Source: Flavobacteriales bacterium
GTDB taxonomy: Bacteria > Bacteroidota > Bacteroidia > Flavobacteriales > Parvicellaceae
DNA length: 10,757 nt
Reading direction: 5' to 3'
NCBI GenBank assembly: GCA_014239715.1
Contig: JAAZYJ010000170.1
Coordinates: 1 to 10,757 of the forward strand
Made by a program: the position numbers and the translations under genes. Below are positions 1 through 7,600 of this stretch, in pieces. Positions within the stretch are counted from its first letter, which is position 1. Every line of letters begins with the position of its first letter. A model generated the notes under the pieces. The model saw nothing but the letters and a program-made list of their open reading frames with translations. It did no database searches and was not told the DNA's origin.

Positions 1-1
1 A

Positions 2-511
2 ATTGCAAAATATTCACCTATCATGGAAAAGGTAGTGGAGCATGGAAATCGAGGGGGTTATGTGTTAGGTATTTGCAATGGGTTTCAGATCTTATGTGAG
101 ACAGGACTCCTTGCGGGAGCGCTGCTGCATAATGACAATCAAAAATTTATCTGTAAGAATGTTTTCTTAAAACCGGAAACCACTTCAACGAAACTGACAG
201 AATCGCTGGCTCCTAACAAACCGTATAAAATTCCGATAGCCCATGGCGAGGGAAGGTATTTTGCTGATAAGAAAGTGTTAGATGAACTCAATGAGAATGA
301 TCAGGTACTGTTCAGGTATTGCGATGGGGACGGCACTGTAAGTGATGGAGCCAATCCAAATGGTTCGGTTGAAAATATTGCTGGCATCTGTAATGCCGGG
401 AGAAACGTATTCGGCATGATGCCTCACCCTGAAAGAGCAGCGGATACAGAGCTGGGTAATACTGACGGTAAATTCCTTTTCGAGTCTATCTTGGGCTTGG
501 TTAGTGCTTAG
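2..511 (+). CDS. purQ: Phosphoribosylformylglycinamidine synthase, glutaminase subunit PurQ (5'-partial)
   Basis: Glutaminase subunit of FGAM synthase, which supplies ammonia from glutamine for the fourth step of cytosolic de novo purine synthesis. The reading frame is open to the window edge: codons before the first ATG (23) read I-A-K-Y-S-P-I, matching the conserved PurQ stretch ahead of an internal Met, so ATG 23 is not the true start. About 60 N-terminal residues are missing compared with the usual ~227-residue stand-alone PurQ. Counting from Met 23, the class I amidotransferase nucleophile is Cys18 in GICNGFQ (bases 74-76), and the His/Glu pair is H135 and E137 in MMPHPER. IPIAHGEG (70-77) is also typical. 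The short size implies the PurS/PurQ/PurL type, not the long fused enzyme. It overlaps the next gene tail to tail by 11 bases. A housekeeping gene, probably unrelated to the pigment genes. Confidence 0.96.
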   Translation: MAKYSPIMEKVVEHGNRGGYVLGICNGFQILCETGLLAGALLHNDNQKFICKNVFLKPETTSTKLTESLAPNKPYKIPIAHGEGRYFADKKVLDELNENDQVLFRYCDGDGTVSDGANPNGSVENIAGICNAGRNVFGMMPHPERAADTELGNTDGKFLFESILGLVSA

Positions 512-1361
512 ACTTTCTTTTGGCAGCTTCTATTTCAGGATAAGCACCTTTTTCCGGATTTGTTTTCGTTAAGTTCCGCATCCCTTTTGCCATTCTTTTG
601 AAATAACCCGCTAAAGTTGTCTCACTTAGTGGGATATTGATGGGCACATTGATGTTAATGGGAATGTTTGCGTCAATAGGCATGCTTTCGGAGAACGAGA
701 CCTTTGCCGATGTTTTAAGCGGAATTCTTACCGGCACCATTACGTCAACGGGAATTCTCATGTTTAACCCTACCGGCAGGGTGTCAATAATTATCATGTC
801 GATAGGAATAACACTGTTAATTGGCATTGTTTCCCTGAACTCGATCAATAGATTTTGATGCAAGGGAATGTTGCTTTTTATTCGCATGGAGGGCCCGCGA
901 CTTTCACCGGTATTTTTATTCTCACAAAACATTTGGATCTTCATTTTCTGATCTAAGGGTATAGTGTCTTTGACGAAAATGTTCACATCTTCGGTTATCT
1001 CAATTGTAGTATCAAGCTTGATGTATTCGTGTACACCAATTTTGAATGGGATGAGCATGTTCTCACTAATAGGTATCTCTGCGGTAAAGGGGATCTCGCT
1101 TTCCACCAGCATGTTGATATGAACATCAACTTCATCTTCAATGAGAATTCTAGTTTGAACAGGCATATCTTGATTCAGGTCCATTGAATACACTATGGAG
1201 TCTGCTGCCATTTCGTCTAAAATATTACCCAAACTTTGCAATCGCGCATCAGAAATTGTCAGGGCAGTATACAATACTCCAAGCAATCCAGCCTGAATTA
1301 GAAGGACAATAGCCAAGAAAAAAACACTTCGTTTTTGGAAGGAGGATAAGTTTTTAAACAT
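501..1361 (-). CDS. Membrane-anchored repeat protein of unknown function
   Basis: Not recognised as a named family. The 286-residue protein begins with a short basic segment (residues 1-11) and one hydrophobic helix (about 12-34), which by the positive-inside rule leaves the rest in the periplasm. No lipobox is seen. From about residue 60 to 250 it is built of degenerate 10-12-residue units of alternating hydrophobic residues carrying [IMVL]-P-[IVL] turns (IPI, MPI, IPL, VPV), suggesting a beta-strand-rich repeat fold such as a solenoid or stacked sheets. The tail (from about 256) is hydrophilic and Lys-rich, ending KRKSKH. The repeats show in the DNA as recurring aatggg/ggaat words, but reading is continuous and unbroken. 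It stands alone on its strand. A perfect Bacteroidota -7 box lies just upstream of the ATG. Gene reality is well supported by length and protein-like structure; function is unknown. Confidence 0.8.
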   Translation of the reverse strand: MFKNLSSFQKRSVFFLAIVLLIQAGLLGVLYTALTISDARLQSLGNILDEMAADSIVYSMDLNQDMPVQTRILIEDEVDVHINMLVESEIPFTAEIPISENMLIPFKIGVHEYIKLDTTIEITEDVNIFVKDTIPLDQKMKIQMFCENKNTGESRGPSMRIKSNIPLHQNLLIEFRETMPINSVIPIDMIIIDTLPVGLNMRIPVDVMVPVRIPLKTSAKVSFSESMPIDANIPININVPINIPLSETTLAGYFKRMAKGMRNLTKTNPEKGAYPEIEAAKRKSKH

Positions 1362-1555
1362 TAATTCAAAAGTAGGATTTTATATTATGTGACAGATGCT
1401 CATTCAAATAAATGGAGCGCAAGATCAAATAATTACTTGGTTGAACTAGTCAAAAGCTGAAAATGAGTAATATAGTTGATTGTTTGGATCCTGAGTTTGC
1501 TAATTTCTGTTTTTGAAACAGCGAGCAATGTGTTGAACATAAATTTTAAGAGCTT
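1362..1555. other. Divergent intergenic region (194 bases)
   Basis: The longest gene-free stretch in the window, separating the minus-strand repeat protein from the plus-strand 1556 gene. It should hold promoters for both. A perfect minus-strand -7 box is listed separately. On the plus strand the best match is TAAATTTT at 1540-1547 (one mismatch to TAnnTTTG) with TTTTTG at 1510-1515, but the spacer of 24 is longer than usual, so I do not call it. No hairpin, tRNA or riboswitch-like structure was recognised. A short out-of-frame hydrophobic stretch (1476-1514) is discussed in the findings. Confidence 0.6.
1367..1374 (-). promoter_or_regulatory. Candidate -7 box for the repeat-protein gene
   Basis: The minus strand reads TACTTTTG, a perfect match to the Bacteroidota -7 consensus TAnnTTTG, ending five bases before the ATG at 1361. 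That would put the transcript start at or next to the start codon (a leaderless or near-leaderless mRNA). A TTTG for the -33 element exists at 1405-1408 on the minus strand, but the spacer of 30 bases is too long, so the -33 part is unsupported. In AT-rich DNA a single match to a short consensus may be chance. Confidence 0.3.
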
Positions 1556-2089
1556 ATGGACGCCCCATTAGAACTGGACAATGTAGAGGTAACTTTTTTC
1601 GGACTGGACTTCGGACTGGCTAGAATGATAGGGGCGCATGGGTTCAATAATCCAACAGCAATTCGAGATCGATTGTTTTATGCTTGGAACCTGATCCTTC
1701 ACAAAGAAAAAAACAAGTTTGATCTGCAGAAGGCTATGCAAATTAGGAACTACCGGACTCAATTTGACTGGAATGCAAATAGAAACCTGGATGTACCGGT
1801 TGATGGATTAGTGGTAAACCACAGTTATAGCCTTACGGAAAATGAAGTGATACAATATATTGCCTCATATAAAGACCTTCCCGGGAATGGAATTGGCATC
1901 ATGTTTATTATTGAATCATTCAATAAATTGGAAGAAACTGCATATATATGGGTTACCATTTTTGAAATCGAATCTAAAAGGGTAATTTCGACCTCTAGAA
2001 GAGCGGGACGACCGGGAGGATTAGGAATAAAGAACTTCTGGGCGAACGCTATACACAAGGTAATCATTGGTTTAGATCGAATAGAATGA
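1556..2089 (+). CDS. Hypothetical protein, coupled to methyltransferase gene
   Basis: A 177-residue protein of no family I can name. It is a mixed alpha/beta sequence. An N-terminal strand (VTFFGLDFGLARMIG, 12-26) is followed by a helical region with aromatic and charged residues (about 34-62). Next come a strand pair around 81-92 and hydrophobic strands at about 113-139 (GIGIMFIIE, YIWVTIFEI). A Gly/Arg-rich turn (148-158) and a C-terminal helix (160-172) follow. There is no signal peptide or membrane helix from this start, and an in-frame TAA at 1547-1549 rules out a longer N-terminus. From memory, similar Bacteroidota proteins carry a secretion signal, so the N-terminus may be lost here. 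The stop overlaps the methyltransferase start as ATGA, which implies co-transcription and translational coupling. A role in the pigment pathway is inferred from position only. Confidence 0.75.
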   Translation: MDAPLELDNVEVTFFGLDFGLARMIGAHGFNNPTAIRDRLFYAWNLILHKEKNKFDLQKAMQIRNYRTQFDWNANRNLDVPVDGLVVNHSYSLTENEVIQYIASYKDLPGNGIGIMFIIESFNKLEETAYIWVTIFEIESKRVISTSRRAGRPGGLGIKNFWANAIHKVIIGLDRIE

Positions 2090-3162
2090 AAAAAATGTTC
2101 AATAATAGCTCAGAAATTTCAGCAATCGAGGCAAAGGACATTGCACAGCAATGGGCGTTTGCGCCTGTTTTTTTCCAGACCATAGTTTGCTTGAGGAAAA
2201 CGGGGATTTTTAAGAAGTTAATTGGGCATAGAAAAGGATATTCTCTTGAAGAATTAGCAAAGCTAACCGAAGTCTCAGATTACGGTGTGAAAGTGCTTAT
2301 GGAGGCAGCTCTTACTGCTGGATTTGTTACTGAAGACGAAGGGGTATATAAAGTAACTAAAGTAGGCTATTTCCTCGCGAATGACCCGATGACTGATGCA
2401 AACATCAACTTTGTTAATGATGTGTGTTATGAAGGCATGCATTTTTTGATGGATAGTATCACGGAAGGAAAACCAAAGGGATTAAAGAAGCTGGGAGACT
2501 GGGATACAGTTTATGAAGGCTTGTCAGAGCTGGAAGAACCCGCAAAATCGTCTTGGTTGAAATTCGATCATTATTATTCGGATGGCTCATTTGAGCAGGC
2601 ACTGGATTTTTTGGCTTCCAAAGGGCACAAGCATATTATGGACGTAGGGGGCAATACCGGTAAATTTGCCTTGGCCTATACAAAAAGGGCTGAAGAAAAT
2701 ATCGTTACTATTGTCGATTTGCCAGGACAGATTAAGATGGCTAAAAAGAACATTGGCCAACATGAGCAGGCAGCACAAGTAAACTATTATACCACGAATA
2801 TACTTTCAACTGAATCAGAGACTCCAACTGACGTTGATGCGGTGTGGATGAGCCAGTTTTTGGATTGTTTTTCAAACGATGAGATCGTATTTATTCTGGA
2901 GAAACTGAAGAGAAATATACCTGCAGGAACGCCCATCTATATTATGGAAACGTTCTGGGACAACCAACGTTACGACTCGGCTGCGTATTGTCTGACGGGA
3001 ACGTCCCTGTATTTTACTGCAATTGCCAATGGCAACAGCAAAATGTACCACTCTGTCGATTTCAAAGAGACAGTGAATCGTGCAGGGTTTACTATTGATG
3101 AAGAGTTTTTGCTTACCAAAGACAGCTATCACACGATCCTTTGCTGTACGGCTGTTTCTTAA
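2086..3162 (+). CDS. Class I SAM-dependent methyltransferase, winged-helix plus Rossmann type, probably pigment-ring methylating
   Basis: A 358-residue enzyme with the architecture of plant-type/antibiotic O-methyltransferases. The N-terminal dimerisation winged helix covers about residues 12-100 (SLEELAKLTEVSDYGVKVLMEAA region at 53-75), followed by a SAM-binding Rossmann domain from about 165. Motif I is MDVGGNTGKFA (185-195), and the acidic residue ending strand beta-2 is D211 in IVDLPGQ. Where classical O-methyltransferases have the catalytic His (consensus L-H-D-W), this protein has L-D-C-F (259-262), so the usual general base is replaced by Asp260. Aryl-polyene and flexirubin products carry a methyl on the aromatic ring, and cluster methyltransferases of this type are known, so C-methylation of the hydroxyphenyl end is a reasonable inference. 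It starts at the ATGA overlap with the preceding gene. The stop codon shares TTAA with the convergent oxidoreductase gene. M4 is an alternative start. Confidence 0.88.
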   Translation: MKKMFNNSSEISAIEAKDIAQQWAFAPVFFQTIVCLRKTGIFKKLIGHRKGYSLEELAKLTEVSDYGVKVLMEAALTAGFVTEDEGVYKVTKVGYFLANDPMTDANINFVNDVCYEGMHFLMDSITEGKPKGLKKLGDWDTVYEGLSELEEPAKSSWLKFDHYYSDGSFEQALDFLASKGHKHIMDVGGNTGKFALAYTKRAEENIVTIVDLPGQIKMAKKNIGQHEQAAQVNYYTTNILSTESETPTDVDAVWMSQFLDCFSNDEIVFILEKLKRNIPAGTPIYIMETFWDNQRYDSAAYCLTGTSLYFTAIANGNSKMYHSVDFKETVNRAGFTIDEEFLLTKDSYHTILCCTAVS

Positions 3163-4691
3163 CTGTTTCTTACATCCTCCATCAGCTTGTCCTTGTCTAT
3201 GAAATAGAAGCAGGTGATGAAAGACCCTACTGTAACACCCAAAATTCCATGCATGACAACATTCTGACCAGTTAGGAAGAGATTTTTCACATTGGTTCTT
3301 GGGTTCATGAAAGAGTTTAACGGGGTATGACAATCTTTCCACATGCCATACGCACTTCCATTCGGGGTGTTAAGATAATCACGAAAAGTTAACGGAGTTG
3401 AACTTTCAGCGTGGGTAATTAGATCCGAAATTCCAGGGAATTTTTTTTCTGCTCTGACAAGCATCCGAGCCTGAAATTTATCCTTAAGTGCTTGATATTC
3501 ATGACCTCTTTCCTTTATTGTTGTGACTGTGTTGTGCGTCCTGTCCCAGTCACCAAAATAATCATGTTCCATATACGTCATTACCGTAAGGCCATTGGCT
3601 TTTGATGGGTTTTTAGTGTTCGCTGGAGTGCTGATCATCACAGACGCGGGCCATTCTTTCTTTGAAACGTTAATGTTCCATACGTCATCCGTATCCTTAT
3701 GATGATAGATGTTATAATTAAGATAGTCAAAGGAGTTATCTTTAAGAACAAAGTGAGCACAGAAGCAAGCGAACGTGTTATTGATTTTACCGATCCTTTT
3801 TTTGTAGGACCTTTTGAAATGTTCCTCTCCGATAAGATCGATGGTGATACTTGGGTGCAAGTTGGAAATATATTTATCCGCATATACTTGTTCCCCATTG
3901 GCTGTTTTTAGATACTTTATGACCTTGTCTTCGACGTGTGCACCAACTATTTCAGTACGTCTGAATAGCTCACCTCCCATTTTTCTGATTTCTCTGGAAA
4001 GTTCAATGGCAATCTGAGAACCCCCATCTGCGATCCGGTAGGAACTCTCGATATATGAATTGGTAACCAGGGCATGAACAAAAAACGGCGTTCGCTCTTT
4101 ATGGCCGGCGTATAGCATCATATTTCCAGCCAACACCGCAGTAAGTGTCTTGTTTGATGTCAAGCTGTCTATAACGTCGTATGCGTTACTCTCCAAGAGA
4201 TCCGGATCACTTGTGTAATCCGACATTCCCGGAACATCTAAGTTGTAAAGCTTAAATTTTGAACAGTAATCCCGAATCAAAAAACAGTACTCGTCTATTG
4301 CTTTTGCCTCTTGTGGAAATTGTCTTTTTAATGAGTCGGCAAAATTTTTGTACCCTTGCGCCAGAGGAAACGTATCGAAATCGTCTCCGAATTCAATTGA
4401 ATCAAAACAATTGATGTCAAGCTGCCTTAATTTTAATTTATCTGTCGTTAACCCGAAATACTTGAAATATTGTGAGAGATTTTGCCCCTCACTTAATCCG
4501 CCGAGATAATGCACTCCGGTATCGAAAATTGTTTTTTGACGGCTAAAGACCTGCAGACTTCCACCAATTTGATGATTTTTTTCAAATACGGCTACCTTAT
4601 AACCATGTTTCGAGAGGATATAGGCACATTGTAGCCCACCCAACCCACTGCCAATTATGGCGACATCATATTTGTCTTTTATTTTGGCCAT
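3159..4691 (-). CDS. FAD-dependent oxidoreductase, phytoene desaturase / retinol saturase (CrtI-like) family
   Basis: A 510-residue flavoprotein. The N-terminal dinucleotide-binding fold has the FAD motif GSGLGG (14-19) with the ribose-binding Glu at 37 (VAVFEKN), followed by IGGSL (42-46), typical of CrtI/retinol saturase enzymes. FDTGVHYLGG (56-65) matches the substrate-domain strand of that family. The C-terminal FAD-closing motif is N-LFLTGQNVVMHGILG (470-485). Members desaturate, saturate or isomerise conjugated polyenes. Here the likely substrate is the aryl polyene chain, but direction and position of the reaction cannot be read from sequence. No phytoene synthase or other carotenoid gene is near, so a carotenoid role is unlikely. 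Its ATG lies inside the end of the transporter fusion gene (13-base overlap), implying the same transcript and coupled translation. It is convergent with the methyltransferase, overlapping by 4 bases. Confidence 0.88.
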   Translation of the reverse strand: MAKIKDKYDVAIIGSGLGGLQCAYILSKHGYKVAVFEKNHQIGGSLQVFSRQKTIFDTGVHYLGGLSEGQNLSQYFKYFGLTTDKLKLRQLDINCFDSIEFGDDFDTFPLAQGYKNFADSLKRQFPQEAKAIDEYCFLIRDYCSKFKLYNLDVPGMSDYTSDPDLLESNAYDVIDSLTSNKTLTAVLAGNMMLYAGHKERTPFFVHALVTNSYIESSYRIADGGSQIAIELSREIRKMGGELFRRTEIVGAHVEDKVIKYLKTANGEQVYADKYISNLHPSITIDLIGEEHFKRSYKKRIGKINNTFACFCAHFVLKDNSFDYLNYNIYHHKDTDDVWNINVSKKEWPASVMISTPANTKNPSKANGLTVMTYMEHDYFGDWDRTHNTVTTIKERGHEYQALKDKFQARMLVRAEKKFPGISDLITHAESSTPLTFRDYLNTPNGSAYGMWKDCHTPLNSFMNPRTNVKNLFLTGQNVVMHGILGVTVGSFITCFYFIDKDKLMEDVRNS

Positions 4692-7600
4692 TTTATTATA
4701 TACATAACATTAGACGTTCGCGTATCCTGTTCGATTATTTCTAAGGCTAATTTATTTTCTTTTGCTTTATTTTCCAACCATTTTTTTCCGAAGAAAAACA
4801 GTTTGTTGTTAGTTTTGTTGAACCCCGTAAAGGTTGAAAAAATTTCTGTTAATCGGGTGGTTTTATGACTTTCAACCTCATCCTCGTTACCGTCTCTGAT
4901 GAATATTGTCTGAGATGGCTTAAGTGAACAAAGTAGCTTGTCAATAAAATCATTAAGGTCTTTTTCTGATAGATAATGCAACACATCGTTAAAAAAGATC
5001 TTATTGTAAGCAGAATAGTCAACATCTTTAATATTCCCTGAAAAGAAATTTAAAAGAGAACTTTTATCCGTGTTATTGGAAGCGTATGCAATTTTGTCTT
5101 CATCCATATCCATTGCATCTACACGTAATGCAGGAAATTTATAATGAAGGAAAAATGAGAAGTACCCGTAACCGCAACCGGCATCCAGAAGATGATCTTC
5201 GTTGCTTATGAACTGACTGTAAATGTCAAAATGTACTCTTTCGAACCTCCATTTTACTTTAAAATAAGATTCTACCATTGGGCCTCTGTAGTTGTAATTT
5301 GACTTGACCCGTTGGTAGAAATACTTTGTGTTTTCAAGCTCTTCAGAAAGGAGTGACAGCTCTGCCTTAAAATAATTAGCTACTGCCTTTGTTCTGTTTT
5401 GGTAGGAATCTCCGAATCTCTTGTCGGTTGGCAGGATCGGAGGAAGGATCTTTATCGTCAGGGAACCGTTCTTCAACATGTAATCATGTTTTGACATGGT
5501 AAAATGAAAACCATGCAGCAGAACCGGTGTTATAGGGATATTGAGTTCTTGTGAAAGCATAAAAGCGCCTTTATGAAAACGCCCGACCTTCCCGTCTTTT
5601 GATCTTGTTCCTTCAGGGAATATTGCAAGCGAATATCCGTCGTCAAGCATTTCTTTAATGGCTTTTACATTGGTCTCATTACCGTGAGATGCTGTAATGT
5701 AGCCTGCATACCGAATAGCCCAGCCAAATAAAATTGAATTGTAAACCCAGTCATTGGTGAGCAATTTAACCTTTGGACTTAGCATCACAATAGCCAGAAT
5801 GTCTATGAACGACTGATGATTTGCAATGATCATTGAAGGAGGATTGTCAAGTAGGTTTTCTTTTCCGATGATCGTTTTTTTCACGTTGAACATTATGTAG
5901 GTCAAGGAGCGGGCAAATTTGGAAATGACCCAATTGTAGCAGCTTACTTTTGGCTTTTTCTTAAAAGGCAAAAGGATGAAGACCCCCAAAACCACTAGTA
6001 AAACTGAGCATCCAAGAAAGAAATAGGAAAAAGCAAAAGTTGAACAAAACATGCTGAATAAACTAAGCGTTGGTTTGTTCTTTTTCGCTCTACCAGAGAT
6101 GAGAATTTCAAAAAGCCATGGTTGAAGAACGAACGACGAAACAAGAATAACGATCATCCCTAGAATTGCCATAGGTGCAATTGAATTTAGTGCGGGATGC
6201 TTTGCAAACAACAATGATCCGCAACCGATAATGGTTGAGAGTGCAGAAAGGAAAATAGCACTCTTGAACGCAGGGAGTTCCTTTCTTCCTTCCCGGAACT
6301 CTTGTAGGTGCCCGTCGGTAATGAAAATGGCAAAATCATCGCCCAGGCCAAATACAAAGGTGCAGACTACAATATTTATAAAATTGAATTCGATACCGAA
6401 GAGGTGAGAAAATCCTAATATCCATATCCAACTTATAGCCATGGGCAGAAACGTGATCAGCATAAGCTCAATTCTGCCATATACCATTAATAGAGCAACA
6501 GCAACGATAAAAATTGAAATGAACAGAATGTAATTGAAATCGGCTTCCAGAGCATTTACCAGATCTATGGCCAGTCCCTTTCGGCTAACAATATCCACAT
6601 TGGATAGGTCGTCCAGAGGCTGCAGGTACTGTTCATACTTGTCCAATGGATATTCAATCAGGCTAGCAATTTGATAACAGCTGTCTTTCAAGAAGGAAAA
6701 GTCAACAGGAAAAAATCCGGCTAATGTGTCAATCATTGTATAGTCAGGAACGGCTTTTGTCATCGCCTTAAACTCACTGAATGCGTTCTCACGAAAGCCC
6801 ATGGTCGCTGACAGACTGTCAAAAGCGGTTAGCTCTGCTGCATTTGTTTCCCAAAAGTCGTTCCATTGCAGGAAAGACTCCTCTATTTTTTTCTTTGAAG
6901 GAAGTAATATTGCAGTAGAAACGTATTTGAAACCAGTGTCAACTGAATGCACAGAGTCTAAGTAGTGCCGGACGATTAGATTGTTCTCGCGCGCTTCATC
7001 TTCATTTTCTCCGGAAGCGAATGCAAACACTGAATGCTGTTTTCTCGAATCAATACCAATGACTTGTGCTTCATTATTTCGTAGTTCCTGAGGAAAATAA
7101 TTTATGGAGTTCAGATCACTGTTAAATGATACTTGGGAAGCGAAATAACCCATGACCACTGTTGAGCCAATAATACTAACTACAACAAAAAGTCTAACCT
7201 TTCGACCGAATACTGGAATTTTCCATTGAAAGGGTTTAACGTCTTTCTTGTATTTGATACGAAATTTCTGAATAAACGTGGGAAGGATGAATAAGGTGAA
7301 TAATGCTGCGCCCAATATGGCAAATGAGGCAAACAAGCCAAAATCTTGCATTGCCTTAGAGTTTGTAAAATACAACGCTCCAAAAGCAAATATTGTGGTT
7401 AAAGCTCCTAGTGCTAAAGGGTTACTAATTGATCGAATGGTTTCTTCGAGTGAATTGGAAGACCTGTAGTGGGTATAAAAATGAAAGTTGAAATCGAGAA
7501 TAATACCAATAACAACAGCTCCCATGCCAAGAGATATTGCGGAAATGGGCCGGCCTAAAATTACAAATGCAGTAAGGGCCATTGTAAAAGCAAAAACCAC

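Noticed and set aside
23..511. Complete short amidotransferase starting at ATG 23
   Set aside because: Codons before ATG 23 continue the PurQ sequence to the window edge, so this is an internal Met of a truncated gene.
637..858. Plus-strand ORF of 73 codons within the repeat protein gene
   Set aside because: It lies opposite the repetitive part of the minus-strand gene and mirrors its IPI repeats; low-complexity shadow with no support of its own.
2872..3342. Minus-strand ORF of 156 codons across the methyltransferase/oxidoreductase junction
   Set aside because: It overlaps two well-supported genes, and its product is Cys/His-rich without any recognisable domain.
3159..4691. Carotenoid phytoene desaturase (crtI)
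   Set aside because: Family match only; no phytoene synthase or other carotenoid gene in the window, and the operon partner is the exporter fusion.
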